Assembly: GCF_900070325.1 (NCBI RefSeq)
Contig: NZ_LN879430.1
Coordinates: 1,977,379-2,041,378, forward strand
From: Herbinix luporum
GTDB lineage: Bacteria; Bacillota; Clostridia; Lachnospirales; Lachnospiraceae
Direction: 5' to 3'
Length of the DNA: 64,000 nt
Shown one piece after another: positions 29,433 through 38,749 of this stretch; positions within the stretch are counted from its first letter, which is position 1; the number at the start of each line of letters is the position of its first letter. The translations under genes were made by a program, and so were the position numbers. The notes below the pieces were generated by a model. The model was not told the DNA's origin and did no database searches. It saw nothing but the letters and a program-made list of their open reading frames with translations.

Positions 29433-29520
29433 ATAAACCTCCTATTCTATAATTATATAAGCTTTTAAAATGCCATCACTAACAGTTTATTACATTTAAT
29501 AAATACAGTTCCTTTTTACT

Positions 29521-29588
29521 TTAAAAAAATAAAATTAAGAGGCAAAAAGGATGCTGCCAGTTGGCATCATCCTTTTTGCCTCTTAATT
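29521..29588 (-). terminator. Long terminator after the LysM gene
   Basis: A 27-bp stem (29533-29559 with 29562-29588, one C-T mismatch) has almost no loop. On the minus strand it is followed by TTTTATTTTTTT. It starts 3 nt beyond the stop codon. Confidence 0.9.
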
Positions 29589-29590
29589 CT

Positions 29591-30346
29591 CTATCGTTCA
29601 GGAAACTGCATAGCAATTCCTTCAGCCATCATATCTGCCATTTCCATAGCCTGTGTAAATATTTCATCAAAACCTTCCACGGAAGCTTGATAATTTTGCT
29701 CCAACATAAGCATTACATTATCAGCTAATAACTCCAGATGCTCCATAAGCATTGCATTCCAATCCTCAACACTCCAATTGGGGTTAATTCTAGCAAGAAA
29801 TTCAGCTATCTGATTGCCATTGTCAACCCATCTTTGCCATACTTCTTCTACTTGACTATTATCCCCTGCCTTGGCTGCCTGTATAAACTCCGCTGCAATT
29901 GTTATATGGTTTCTAAAGAGATTTTCAAACTCCTGTGCAACATCACTACCATAAAAGATGCGCAGTACATTGGCAAAATCACTGGCATTACGAAGAAGTC
30001 TTGCAGTGGCAAATTCAAGCTCAGGAAGATCAAAGATAATACCCAGCATTACCATTCTAGTCCACATTACATGCTGGCTCCAAAGCATATGGAAGTAATC
30101 CATCAAATCCGGCAGCATACTGCCAAATTCATCATCCATCATGTCATCCATCATATCATTATCTTGGGGATATGAAGAATAATACTGAAATCCGGGTCTA
30201 ATTGTAATCACTCGCCCCACTTGAAGACTTCTTGGATCTAACCCCGGATTTAGCTGCATAATCGACTCTACAGTGGTATTAAATATTTGTGCTAACATCC
30301 ATAAGGTGTCATAGGGTCGAATTGTATACTGTATCGTACCATTCAT
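29591..30346 (-). CDS. LysM-domain protein with helical C-terminal domain
   Basis: The 251-residue protein has an N-terminal LysM domain (about 6-55; YTIRPYDTLWMLAQIFN, then NPGLDPRSLQVGRVITI) that should bind peptidoglycan or cortex. An acidic Met/Asp-rich linker (DMMDDMMDDE) follows, then a helical domain of about 170 residues rich in His, Trp and Met. There is no signal peptide, as in many spore-coat LysM proteins, so a spore-coat or cortex role is likely but inferred. The start at 30346 fits the domain; a GTG at 30361 is an alternative. It neighbours the DUF2935 gene on the same strand. Confidence 0.7.
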   Translation of the reverse strand: MNGTIQYTIRPYDTLWMLAQIFNTTVESIMQLNPGLDPRSLQVGRVITIRPGFQYYSSYPQDNDMMDDMMDDEFGSMLPDLMDYFHMLWSQHVMWTRMVMLGIIFDLPELEFATARLLRNASDFANVLRIFYGSDVAQEFENLFRNHITIAAEFIQAAKAGDNSQVEEVWQRWVDNGNQIAEFLARINPNWSVEDWNAMLMEHLELLADNVMLMLEQNYQASVEGFDEIFTQAMEMADMMAEGIAMQFPER

Positions 30347-30416
30347 ATAAATTACCATCACCTATATAAAGTTCTATTTCAACTTATGATGATGGATATA
30401 AAAAGGTTACACTCAT

Positions 30417-30830
30417 TTATAAAACCAATACTAAGGTACCTGCAGCAATTAATAATCCTCCTATAATTGCCTTTGCCGAAACTTGTTCACCTAAGAATAT
30501 AAAAGCCAATACCATGGTAAATACAACACTTAATTTATCAATAGGGGCAACTTTTGATGCTTCCCCAAGCTGTAGGGCCCTAAAATAAAAGAGCCAAGAG
30601 GCACCGGTGGCTAAACCGGAATAAATCAAAAAACGCCAGTTCTTACTTGTAAGATTGGTAATCTCTTTATGTTTTCCTGTAAGAAAAACAATACCCCAAG
30701 CCGCAATAAGAACAACAAAGGTTCTAATAGCTGTTGCTAAGTTAGAGTTTATTCCCTCTAAACCTTTTTTGGCAAGAATTGATACCAAGGCAGCAAAAAT
30801 TGCAGATAGTAATGCGTATATAACCCACAT
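30417..30830 (-). CDS. Half-size EamA/DMT transporter
   Basis: The 137-residue protein has five hydrophobic segments forming one EamA unit: WVIYALLSAIFAALVSILAKKGLEG at the N-terminus and APIDKLSVVFTMVLAFIFLGE with a final AGTLVLVL. Usual DMT exporters have two such units, so this one should act as a dimer. Single-unit members of this length are a known subgroup. Substrate unknown. It lies between the LysM gene and leuD without obvious link to either. Confidence 0.8.
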   Translation of the reverse strand: MWVIYALLSAIFAALVSILAKKGLEGINSNLATAIRTFVVLIAAWGIVFLTGKHKEITNLTSKNWRFLIYSGLATGASWLFYFRALQLGEASKVAPIDKLSVVFTMVLAFIFLGEQVSAKAIIGGLLIAAGTLVLVL

Positions 30831-30911
30831 ATTTTTCTCCTTTTTCTATATATATTTTTATCTAAATCATCTTGTATCAAATATATTAACATAATTATCT
30901 ATTTTAATCCA

Positions 30912-30969
30912 CAAAAAATCCTATTAAAGCAAATTGTATCCATATAGGTCAATTTGATTAATAGGATTT
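30912..30969 (-). terminator. Terminator of leuBCD
   Basis: AAATCCTATTA (30916-30926) pairs with TAATAGGATTT (30959-30969), with a further CAAATTG/CAATTTG pairing inside. On the minus strand TTTTTTGT follows. Confidence 0.8.
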
Positions 30970-30984
30970 CCAATAATAAATTAA

Positions 30985-31470
30985 TTATTTTGTATTTATA
31001 TAATTTATCAGACCTTCTGCCTTTATTATCTTTTGCATAAATTCCGGAAAGGCCTGACCTTGATACTGTTTTTTCTTGGTCAGATTATAGATTATTCCCT
31101 TGTCAAAATCCACCTCAAGTTCATCACCATCTTCTATATCTTTAGAAGCTTCGGGACATTCTATAATAGGTAGTCCGATATTAATTGAATTTCGGTAAAA
31201 AATTCTTGCAAAGGTTTCTGCTATAACACAGCTGATACCGGATGCTTTAATTGCAATAGGAGCATGTTCCCTTGAAGATCCGCATCCGAAATTCTTTCCT
31301 GCAACCATAATATCCCCGGGCTTTACCTTGCTTGTAAAATCCTTATCAATATCTATCATACAGTATTTGGCAAGCTCCTTTGGGTCAGATGTATTTAAGT
31401 ATCTGGCCGGGATTATAACGTCCGTATCCACATTATCTCCATACCGATGTACTCTTCCTGCTACTTTCAT
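30985..31470 (-). CDS. leuD: 3-isopropylmalate dehydratase small subunit
   Basis: LeuD with LeuC isomerises 2- to 3-isopropylmalate. The 161-residue protein begins with [21 protein letters not shown] and has the swivel-domain motif [19 protein letters not shown], as in the short archaeal/clostridial-type subunits. It follows leuC by 18 bp. Confidence 0.94.
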   Translation of the reverse strand: MKVAGRVHRYGDNVDTDVIIPARYLNTSDPKELAKYCMIDIDKDFTSKVKPGDIMVAGKNFGCGSSREHAPIAIKASGISCVIAETFARIFYRNSINIGLPIIECPEASKDIEDGDELEVDFDKGIIYNLTKKKQYQGQAFPEFMQKIIKAEGLINYINTK

Positions 31471-31488
31471 TTTATAAAGACCTCCTTC

Positions 31489-32754
31489 CTATAAGCCTAA
31501 CTCTTCCGGTCCTGATATCTTGCCGGTAACAGCACTGGCTGCAGCTACTGCGGGGCTGGCCAGATAAACTTCCGATTCCACATGTCCCATACGGCCGACA
31601 AAATTACGGTTGGTAGTAGCTACCGCTCTTTCTCCGGCAGCCAGTACTCCCATATGTCCTCCCAGACAAGGTCCGCATGTAGGGGTACTTACCACTGCCC
31701 CAGCCTTAATAAAGGTTGATATCAGGCCTTCTTCAAGGGCCTGTAAGTAAATCTTCTGGGTGGCAGGAAAGATAATTGTACGAATTCCCTTAGCTACTTT
31801 TCTATCCTTTAAGACTTTGGCAGCTATCCTTAAATCATCTAACCTTCCGTTAGTACATGAACCAATTACAACCTGGTCAATCTTTATATCCCCTACCTGG
31901 TCAATAGTATGGGTATTTTCCGGTAAATGAGGAAAGGCTACCGTAGGCTTAATAGCACTTAAATCTATTTCATAAACTTTGTCGTAGTCAGCATCCTCAT
32001 CTGCTTCATAAATAGTATAGGGCTTTGTTGAATGGTCCTTCATATACTGAATGGTAATATCATCCACAGGAAAGATTCCATTCTTAGCTCCTGCTTCTAT
32101 GGCCATATTGGCAATGGTAAAACGATCATCCATAGTAAGATTTTTAATTCCCTCTCCTACAAATTCCATACTTTGATATCTGGCTCCGTCTACACCAATC
32201 ATACCTATAATATGCAGGATAATATCCTTGCCGCTAACCCATTTAGAAGGCTTGCCCTTTAGGACAAATTTTATTGCTGAGGGTACCTTAAACCAGGCCT
32301 TACCTGTTGCCATACCTGCTGCCATATCTGTACTTCCCACCCCTGTGGAAAAAGCCCCTAAGGCACCATATGTACAGGTATGAGAATCTGCTCCTATAAC
32401 CACATCCCCTGCCACCACAAGGCCTTTTTCCGGCAAAAGTGCATGTTCTATGCCCATTTCACCGATTTCAAAATAATTAGTAATATCATTGTCCATGGCA
32501 AACTCTCTCATGCACTGGCAATTTTGTGCGGATTTTATATCCTTATTAGGAGTAAAATGATCCGGCACCAAGGCAATTTTATCCTTATCAAACACCTGCT
32601 TAGATTTAAACTTCTCCATCTCCTTTATAGCTACTGGAGCGGTAACATCATTACCTAGAACCAGGTCTAAATCCACCTCTATAAGTTGACCTGCACTGAC
32701 CTTATCTAAGCCCGTATGTGCAGCCAAAATCTTCTGAGTCATTGTCATACCCAT
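31489..32754 (-). CDS. leuC: 3-isopropylmalate dehydratase large subunit
   Basis: LeuC holds the 4Fe-4S cluster. The 421-residue protein has [33 protein letters not shown] and [18 protein letters not shown] with the three cluster cysteines. The start follows GGAGG with 7-nt spacing. It is the middle gene of leuB-leuC-leuD. Confidence 0.95.
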   Translation of the reverse strand: MGMTMTQKILAAHTGLDKVSAGQLIEVDLDLVLGNDVTAPVAIKEMEKFKSKQVFDKDKIALVPDHFTPNKDIKSAQNCQCMREFAMDNDITNYFEIGEMGIEHALLPEKGLVVAGDVVIGADSHTCTYGALGAFSTGVGSTDMAAGMATGKAWFKVPSAIKFVLKGKPSKWVSGKDIILHIIGMIGVDGARYQSMEFVGEGIKNLTMDDRFTIANMAIEAGAKNGIFPVDDITIQYMKDHSTKPYTIYEADEDADYDKVYEIDLSAIKPTVAFPHLPENTHTIDQVGDIKIDQVVIGSCTNGRLDDLRIAAKVLKDRKVAKGIRTIIFPATQKIYLQALEEGLISTFIKAGAVVSTPTCGPCLGGHMGVLAAGERAVATTNRNFVGRMGHVESEVYLASPAVAAASAVTGKISGPEELGL

Positions 32755-32780
32755 AATTATACCTCCAATCTTATTCCAAG

Positions 32781-33863
32781 TTAAACTTCCTGGGCTATCA
32801 AATCTCCCATTTTATCAGTTCCTACCAAGGTCTTTTCCGGTGACATAATATCCACCGTTCTATATCCTTTCTTTAAAACTTTTCTTACGGCCTCTTCAAC
32901 CCTATCAGCTTCCATATCAAGATCAAAAGAATACCTAAGCATCATGGCAGCGGATAAGATTGTTGCAATAGGATTAGCTTTATTTTGTCCGGCAATATCA
33001 GGGGCAGAACCATGGCTAGGTTCATATAAGCCAAGTTTGCCCTCCCCAAGGCTTGCACTAGATAGCATACCTATGGAACCTGTTACCATACTGGCTTCAT
33101 CGGATAAAATATCACCAAACATATTCTCAGTAAGTATTACGTCAAATTGGCCGGGATCTTTTACAATCTGCATAGCACAATTGTCAACTAGCATATCAAC
33201 CAGTTCCACATCCGGATAATTTTCTGCAACTTCTTTTGTTACCTGCCTCCAGAGCCTAGATGAATCAAGTACATTAGCCTTATCAACACTGCAAACCTTT
33301 TTTCTTCTTTTTCTGGCAATTTCAAAGGCAATTTTTGCAATCCTAGCAATCTCATTCTCATTATAAACTAATGTATCTGTGGCAGTCCGAAGGCCGTCAA
33401 CCTCTTTAGTCCACCGGTCACCAAAGTATAATCCCCCTGTTAATTCCCTAACTACCACAAAATCAAATCCCTCTCCTATAATATCCTCTCTTAATGGGCA
33501 GGCAGCTTTTAACTCATCAAAAAGAATAGCCGGTCTAATATTTGCATAAAGATTTAGGCCTTTTCTTAGTGCTAAAAGTCCAGCTTCAGGCCTTAAATGG
33601 GGAGGAAGGCTGTACCAGTTAGATCCCCCTACATTGCCTCCTACAGCACCTAATAAAACTGCATCACTGTTTTTGGCAGTCATAAGTGCTTCATCGGTAA
33701 GAGGTACTCCAGTGGCATCAATTGATACTCCACCCATAAGAACCTGGGTATAGCTAAAATTATGGCCATATTTTCTTCCTACTGCGTCAAGTACCTTCAT
33801 CGCCTCTCTTATAATCTCAGGGCCAATACCGTCACCGGGAATAACTGCTATATTATACTCCAT
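32781..33863 (-). CDS. leuB: 3-isopropylmalate dehydrogenase
   Basis: LeuB oxidatively decarboxylates 3-isopropylmalate with NAD. The 360-residue protein has [14 protein letters not shown], the substrate motif [12 protein letters not shown] and the NAD-side [21 protein letters not shown]. The start follows AGGAGG. It is first in the leuBCD operon; leuA is not in the window. The divergent LysR gene probably regulates it. Confidence 0.95.
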   Translation of the reverse strand: MEYNIAVIPGDGIGPEIIREAMKVLDAVGRKYGHNFSYTQVLMGGVSIDATGVPLTDEALMTAKNSDAVLLGAVGGNVGGSNWYSLPPHLRPEAGLLALRKGLNLYANIRPAILFDELKAACPLREDIIGEGFDFVVVRELTGGLYFGDRWTKEVDGLRTATDTLVYNENEIARIAKIAFEIARKRRKKVCSVDKANVLDSSRLWRQVTKEVAENYPDVELVDMLVDNCAMQIVKDPGQFDVILTENMFGDILSDEASMVTGSIGMLSSASLGEGKLGLYEPSHGSAPDIAGQNKANPIATILSAAMMLRYSFDLDMEADRVEEAVRKVLKKGYRTVDIMSPEKTLVGTDKMGDLIAQEV

Positions 33864-34007
33864 GATAAACTATCCTCCTATTAATGGCTATCATATATTT
33901 ATTGATATTTTAGCATAAAAACTGGTATAATAGAAATACATATTAAGAATACTTATTATAACTTGTGGTTATAGTGTTGAGGGATATTATTATAGAAAGG
34001 ATTAATC

Positions 34008-34895
34008 ATGGATAATCAATTATACTTATACTTCGTATTTAACTGTGTTGCAGAAACTGAAAACATTTCCCATGCCGCTAAGCTTTTATATGTTAGTCAA
34101 CCTGCCGTAAGTAAGGCAATTACAAACCTAGAGGAAAATTTAAAGCAGACATTGTTTATAAGAAGTTCCAGAGGGGTAAAATTAACCGATGAGGGTCAGC
34201 TCCTATATAAATATACAAAAGAAGCTTTTGAAATTCTAAAAAAAGGGGAAGACTTGATGATGCATATGAAGGAACTGGGAGTGGGCCATCTAAAAATCGG
34301 TGTCAGCTCTACCCTATGCAAATATATCCTGCTGCCCTACCTAAACCGCTTTTTAAAGGCATATCCCCATATAAAGATAACAATAGAAAGTCAATCCACC
34401 ATACACACCCTAAAACAACTGGAAAAGGGCACCCTAGATATAGGACTGGTGGCAAAACCGGCTAATCAAAAACTTTATAAATTTCTCCCAGTAGATGAAA
34501 TTGAAGATATCTTCGTAGCCACCAAGGATTATCTTGATAATCTCCGGCTTAGGGAAATGGATGAGGATATATTTGCCACTGCCAATATCATGCTCCTTGA
34601 TGAAGAAAATATATCAAGAATATATATAAATAATTATTTTAAAGAAAACAATCTTACCCCTAAGCATATACTTGAGGTAAGCAGTATGGACCTTTTAATT
34701 GAATTTGCCAAGACAGGTCTAGGGGTTGCCTGTGTTATCAAGGAATTTGTCCATGAAGAATTAAAAAAAGGCCAGCTTATTCAAATTCCTCTAAAAAAAC
34801 CGGTAAATAAAAGAGAGGTTGGCTTTTGTTATAATCATAATAGCTACCTCTCAAATTCCATGACTAAATTTATAGATTTCATAACAAATGGTTAA
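34008..34895 (+). CDS. LysR-family transcriptional regulator
   Basis: The 295-residue protein has an N-terminal winged helix (AAKLLYVSQPAVSKAITNLEENLKQTLF near residue 23) and a substrate-binding domain of the LysR type. It is divergent from leuBCD with a 144-bp intergenic region, the usual geometry for a LysR regulator acting on its neighbour, so control of leucine genes by a pathway intermediate is likely. No T-N11-A operator could be assigned with confidence. It converges with the SH3 lipoprotein gene with only 4 bp between stop codons and no obvious terminator. Confidence 0.88.
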   Translation: MDNQLYLYFVFNCVAETENISHAAKLLYVSQPAVSKAITNLEENLKQTLFIRSSRGVKLTDEGQLLYKYTKEAFEILKKGEDLMMHMKELGVGHLKIGVSSTLCKYILLPYLNRFLKAYPHIKITIESQSTIHTLKQLEKGTLDIGLVAKPANQKLYKFLPVDEIEDIFVATKDYLDNLRLREMDEDIFATANIMLLDEENISRIYINNYFKENNLTPKHILEVSSMDLLIEFAKTGLGVACVIKEFVHEELKKGQLIQIPLKKPVNKREVGFCYNHNSYLSNSMTKFIDFITNG

Positions 34896-34899
34896 AATG

Positions 34900-35322
34900 C
34901 TACCGTGAAGGAATATCATCTACCAGAAATTCGGCACTTACATAGCATGTCTGTCCGTTATAATTAATGCTGGCCCAGCCATTTTCTATAGAAATGACTT
35001 CAACCGAATCTGCATGTTTCAAGGTTCCCACCACAGTGCTTTCAGTTGCTGATGGAGCAGATCTTACATTTAATGAAGTACCGGCTGAACTAAGCTTTAC
35101 ATATTTTATGGTAATTGGATTAGTCGGCTCTTCTTCATTAGTTGTTTCCTCATTTTCCTCCTCATCATCTTCAAGAAGTTCATCTAAGTAAGCCCATTCA
35201 TCCTCTATAATTTCCGGAGCCATGGTGGGTATAAAATAAGTTTCCTGATCATTATTGCTTTTACATCCTGCTAAAATAAATACCGACAAAGCAATTATTA
35301 TATAAATTTTATTTTTCTTCAT
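34900..35322 (-). CDS. SH3-domain lipoprotein
   Basis: The 140-residue protein has a lipoprotein signal with lipobox LAGC (Cys20), a Glu/Asp-rich linker (about 45-65) and a bacterial SH3 domain (about 72-135: NVRSAPSATESTVVGTL, later GWASINYNGQTCYVSAEFL). Such domains bind cell-wall peptides, so it is probably a membrane-anchored wall-binding protein. The start at 35322 follows GGAG with 8-nt spacing; an upstream ATG at 35352 has none. Confidence 0.8.
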   Translation of the reverse strand: MKKNKIYIIIALSVFILAGCKSNNDQETYFIPTMAPEIIEDEWAYLDELLEDDEEENEETTNEEEPTNPITIKYVKLSSAGTSLNVRSAPSATESTVVGTLKHADSVEVISIENGWASINYNGQTCYVSAEFLVDDIPSR

Positions 35323-35389
35323 AATTATCACTCCAAAATATTGAAACTTCAATTACATATATAAGTATATAAATATAACTATAAATATA

Positions 35390-35417
35390 ATCATAGCACA
35401 TTTGACCGAGAGTTCAA
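35390..35417 (-). promoter_or_regulatory. Probable promoter of the SH3 lipoprotein gene
   Basis: On the minus strand TTGAAC (35412-35417) and TATGAT (35390-35395) are separated by 16 bp, about 70 bp before the start codon. Confidence 0.55.
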
Positions 35418-35580
35418 CACTCTATTTTATCAAAAATCAATAAATTTTACTTGTAGCAACTTTAATTCTAAAATATTCTTTCTTATTTAATTGGAAAATG
35501 TTATAATCTATTAATAAATCTATAATATAACTGAAACAAAAACAAAAGCCTAATTTTTTCATATAGAAGAGGTGAAGCGG

Positions 35581-36450
35581 GTGTCTATTAATTACGACTT
35601 AACATATAACGATTTTAATCCCACTGTATTTTATGTTTCCAAATGTAAAATGACCAAAAATGGTGTATATCATAATCATGATTATACAGAATTAGCTTAT
35701 ATCCTATCCGGTAAGGGAAAATACCTGGTTGATGGTATAGAGTATGATGTTGAAGCCGGGGATCTTGTAATATGCAATCCCGGCATTATGCATACACATA
35801 TAGTTACTAATACAAAAGAACCTACCATTGAGTTTATCGCCGGTTTTACTGATTATCACTTTAAGAACATGACTCAAAATTCCTTAGAAATCAAAGACGG
35901 TACTTGTATCTTAAAAACCACCGCAGAAATAAAGCAAAAAATAATGATGCATTGCTATGCCATGATAGCAGAAAAAGAAAGCTGCAATGTCGGTAAATAC
36001 TTTATGATAAAAACCCATCTTATGCAAATGCTCCTGCTTGTTATGCGTGAAATAGTGGATAATGAAGATTATGAACAGTCCACATGTAATTTTGATTCTT
36101 ATAATAAGAATCATGCAGTAAAAAAAATCATAAATTATCTTAATGAAAATTATAATAAAAAGATATCTTTGGAACAGTTAGCACATAATATGTACCTGAG
36201 TCCTGTATATATATCAAAGATATTTAAAGAAGAAACCGGTGAGTCACCGATTAATTATCTAATTAAAATCCGTTTGGAAAAAGCAAAAGATATTTTACTT
36301 AAAGATGTAAATAGCAGCATAAAAAACATAGCCAATCAAGTGGGTTATGAAGATGCCTACCATTTCAGCAAGTTATTTAAGAAATATTATGGTATTTCTC
36401 CATTACATTACAGAAAAAAGGAATTGGAAATGAGAGCATCTAACCAGTAG
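35581..36450 (+). CDS. AraC-family transcriptional regulator with cupin domain
   Basis: The 289-residue protein has an N-terminal cupin sensor (YHNHDYTELAYILSGKGKYLVDG, then GDLVICNPGIMHTHI) and two C-terminal helix-turn-helices (KISLEQLAHNMYLSPVYISK and IKNIANQVGYEDAYHFSKLF). This is the sugar-responsive AraC arrangement, but no sugar genes are adjacent. I placed the start at GTG 35581 because GAGGTGA precedes it by 5 nt; GTG 35572 is an alternative. A nitroreductase gene follows 18 bp downstream. Confidence 0.82.
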   Translation: MSINYDLTYNDFNPTVFYVSKCKMTKNGVYHNHDYTELAYILSGKGKYLVDGIEYDVEAGDLVICNPGIMHTHIVTNTKEPTIEFIAGFTDYHFKNMTQNSLEIKDGTCILKTTAEIKQKIMMHCYAMIAEKESCNVGKYFMIKTHLMQMLLLVMREIVDNEDYEQSTCNFDSYNKNHAVKKIINYLNENYNKKISLEQLAHNMYLSPVYISKIFKEETGESPINYLIKIRLEKAKDILLKDVNSSIKNIANQVGYEDAYHFSKLFKKYYGISPLHYRKKELEMRASNQ

Positions 36451-36468
36451 TAAAGTGAGGTATGATAT

Positions 36469-37236
36469 ATGAATATGTTTGATACTATTTTCTCAAGGAA
36501 AAGCGTACGCAAATATTATCAGGAAAGGATTGACTGGGAGATTCTCGAGGATATCCTGAATTTTGCCGACAACTTACCTAGGCTTAACAAGGATATTAAT
36601 GTAGAATATAAACTTGTAAGTAACATTGAAAGAAAACAGGGATTTAGCGGTCCATTTTCTATTAAAGCTCCTTATTATATATGCCTATGCTCGGAAAAAG
36701 GTGAGGATTATCTTTTAAATGCCGGTTATCTTATGCAGCAGTTAAGCCTATATATAGAATCATTAGGTCTTGGAAGTTGTTTTTTAGGACTAGCTAATCC
36801 GGGAAAAGAACTTAAAGATTCCATGAAATATGATTACGTAATTGCTCTTGCCTTTGGTAAGGCCAAGGAGCCTGTATATAGGGATTCCTTTTATGCAAAA
36901 CGGCTTCCTGAGAAAGAACTGGTAGTTTACAAAGAAGAAGTATCATCCGATATACGGAAACTACTGGAGGCAGCAAGACTTGCTCCTTCAAGCTTTAATA
37001 ACCAACCTTGGCGTTTTGTAGTATATAGTAACCGTATCCATATATTTGCTAAAAAGAATACATTAATTAAAAAAGTAATGGATAAAACTAAAATGATAGA
37101 TATGGGAATAATGTTGGCTAATCTGATGATAGCTGCCGAAGAACTCTGGGTAGATGTCAAATTAGCAAAATCAGATTCAATAAAAAGTAAATCATTGCAA
37201 AATAATGAGTACCTTCTAACTGTATTAATTGATTGA
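36469..37236 (+). CDS. Nitroreductase-family flavoprotein
   Basis: The 255-residue protein begins FDTIFSRKSVRKYYQERID, the usual nitroreductase N-terminus that binds FMN phosphate, and has a second half with LLEAARLAPSSFNNQPWRFVV. The overall layout fits the TM1586-like subgroup, in which the motif order is permuted relative to classic NfsB. Likely an NAD(P)H-dependent reductase of unknown substrate. It appears to share a transcript with the AraC regulator. Confidence 0.8.
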   Translation: MNMFDTIFSRKSVRKYYQERIDWEILEDILNFADNLPRLNKDINVEYKLVSNIERKQGFSGPFSIKAPYYICLCSEKGEDYLLNAGYLMQQLSLYIESLGLGSCFLGLANPGKELKDSMKYDYVIALAFGKAKEPVYRDSFYAKRLPEKELVVYKEEVSSDIRKLLEAARLAPSSFNNQPWRFVVYSNRIHIFAKKNTLIKKVMDKTKMIDMGIMLANLMIAAEELWVDVKLAKSDSIKSKSLQNNEYLLTVLID

Positions 37237-37300
37237 ATTACTAAAAAAGTAAAAACAGTATGATTTATAAGAAAAATTTAAAAAATTATTTTTTTATTAC

Positions 37301-37329
37301 TTGACAAAGCTGTTTTTATATAGTATATT
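37301..37329 (+). promoter_or_regulatory. Promoter of the first tRNA-Gly
   Basis: TTGACA (37301-37306) and TATATT (37324-37329) are separated by 17 bp, about 50 bp before the tRNA. Confidence 0.8.
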
Positions 37330-37380
37330 ATGTCATGTGCTCAGGGGGAACTGCTTAAAAAGTTGTGACACATGAAAAAT

Positions 37381-37452
37381 GCGCGAGTGGCTCAGTGGTA
37401 GAGCATCGCCTTGCCAAGGCGAGGGCCGCGGGTTCGAATCCCGTCTCGCGCT
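37381..37452 (+). tRNA. tRNA-Gly (anticodon GCC), copy 1
   Basis: The 72-nt sequence folds as a complete cloverleaf: acceptor GCGCGAG/CTCGCGC, D arm with TGGCTCAGTGGTAGAGCA, anticodon loop TTGCCAA (GCC) and T arm with TTCGAAT. CCA is not encoded. It is identical to the copy at 50235-50306. Confidence 0.97.
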
Positions 37453-37464
37453 TAAGATAAAAGT

Positions 37465-37505
37465 ATCGCTAATCCTTATACATTAAGGGTTAGCGATTTT
37501 TTCTT
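37465..37505 (+). terminator. Terminator of tRNA-Gly copy 1
   Basis: A 14-bp stem with one G-T pair (37465-37478 with 37484-37497; ATCGCTAA/TTAGCGAT) is followed by TTTTTTCTTG. Confidence 0.9.
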
Positions 37506-37587
37506 GTATTAAATCTTATGTTGTAAATGTTAAAGCGGAAAAAGAGTATTCCCTTTGCAAAAATAAATAAAAATGCAAAAATGCCAC

Positions 37588-37630
37588 TGTTCCAGAATGG
37601 GTTATGAGACTGATGGAACATTATTTTTAA
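37588..37630 (+). terminator. Orphan terminator-like hairpin
   Basis: TGTTCCA (37588-37594) pairs with TGGAACA (37614-37620) and TTATTTTT follows. No gene ends here on the plus strand, so it may be left over from a lost gene or end a small RNA. Confidence 0.4.
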
Positions 37631-37677
37631 AATTTTAAACTACTTTGTAATAAAAGTTTAGCTTTCTTTTATTACAT

Positions 37678-37878
37678 TTAATTTATCCACAATATTGAAA
37701 CTTTACTTTGAATCTTTGAAACTAATTCAACCGTCAGTTCATTTGATTCTAAAAAAGTTTGCACTCTTTCATTTCTATAAAGTAAAATTAATAGTTGCGC
37801 TATTACAATACTTAATATAAGAACATTTAATATATAACAAAATTCTTTTAATTTTCCATACTTATCCCCTTTGTAGTT
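37678..37878 (-). pseudogene. Remnant of a small membrane protein gene
   Basis: A frame of 66 codons between stops lacks any ATG, GTG or TTG in its first 38 codons. It reads as protein-like: YGKLKEFCYILN, then a hydrophobic stretch VLILSIVIAQLLILLY, then a charged helix ending SKVSILWIN. AAAGGGG lies where a ribosome site would be. I take it for a decayed gene; a non-standard start is possible. Confidence 0.35.
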
Positions 37879-37935
37879 TTATTTTACACCACTTGACAAC
37901 AACTAATTACCTATACATTAGTTTCTAATTTATTC

Positions 37936-37963
37936 TTGACTTAGTAATTTTATGTATTATAAT
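37936..37963 (+). promoter_or_regulatory. Probable promoter of the ABC triad
   Basis: TTGACT (37936-37941) and TATAAT (37958-37963) are separated by 16 bp. The leader of about 115 nt contains a small GTCAGT/ACTGAC hairpin. Confidence 0.6.
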
Positions 37964-38083
37964 CACTTTAAATGTAATTTAGGTAACTTATGTTTAATAT
38001 AGTCAGTTATTAAATATACTGACATCTTAATAGCTAATATCCCTAACAGGCACTTAGTTAAAATAGGAGGAGGTACATTTAAA

Positions 38084-38749
38084 TTGGTAAACATTCTTAA
38101 AGTTCGTGGGCTAACAAAAAGCTACGAAGACCATACCGTATTAGAAAATGTTGAATTCGAATTAAAACAAAATGAAATAATGCTAATAAAGGGAAGGTCC
38201 GGTACAGGCAAATCTACACTTCTAAATATCTGTTCCATGTTAGAAAATCCCGACGCCGGCGAGATAATATTTGACGGTAAAAACTTAGATTCATATGATC
38301 ATAAGGAAAAACAAGATATACTAAGAAATCATCTTGGCTACATATTTCAAGATTATAATTTATTTGAAGATTTAACAGTGTATGATAATTTATATATTTA
38401 TCTTACATTAAGCTCGGATTTAAATAAGAGTAAGATTAATGAATTAATCCGAAATAGCCTAGATGAGGTAGGCTTACTATCAAAAATAAAAAGTAAGGCC
38501 AAGCTGCTTTCAGGGGGCGAACGACAAAGAGTGGCTTTAGCTAGAACTTTGTTGCTACCTCGTAAGTTGGTATTTGCAGATGAACCTACTGCTAATATTG
38601 ATGAAGAAAATTCAGCTAAATTAATTAATATATTTAATAAGCTAAAAGATAAGAATACAGCTATAATTATTGTTTCTCATGATGATATCTTTGACAGCTT
38701 AGCTGATAAAATATATCTTTTAGAGGGGGGTAAGCTATGTCAAAAGTAA
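38084..38749 (+). CDS. ABC transporter ATPase, LolD/MacB type
   Basis: The 221-residue ATPase has Walker A GRSGTGKST near residue 37, the Q-loop in YIFQDYNLF, the signature LSGGERQR, Walker B LVFADEPTANID and a switch His in IIVSHDD. This motif set belongs to the MacB/LolD/FtsE group. The start is TTG at 38084, behind a strong AGGAGGAGGT. It overlaps the permease gene by 13 bp, so the two are coupled. Part of an ATPase-permease-lipoprotein triad. Confidence 0.88.
   Translation: MVNILKVRGLTKSYEDHTVLENVEFELKQNEIMLIKGRSGTGKSTLLNICSMLENPDAGEIIFDGKNLDSYDHKEKQDILRNHLGYIFQDYNLFEDLTVYDNLYIYLTLSSDLNKSKINELIRNSLDEVGLLSKIKSKAKLLSGGERQRVALARTLLLPRKLVFADEPTANIDEENSAKLINIFNKLKDKNTAIIIVSHDDIFDSLADKIYLLEGGKLCQK

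Larger units (their letters stand above)
37453..38083. other. Mostly non-coding stretch after tRNA-Gly copy 1
   Basis: About 630 bp. It holds the tRNA terminator, an orphan hairpin at 37588-37620, a remnant minus-strand frame (37678-37878) and the promoter of the ABC triad. No intact gene was found. Confidence 0.6.

Noticed and set aside
29591..30346. Annotation of the LysM protein C-terminal part as an enzyme
   Set aside because: It is a helical His/Trp/Met-rich domain without recognisable catalytic motifs; only the LysM domain supports a call.
37381..37452. tRNA-Gly copy 1 as a phage attachment site (attL) with copy 2 as attR
   Set aside because: No integrase gene lies in between, and both copies are full genes with their own promoters and terminators. 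The duplication is kept as a finding without the phage claim.
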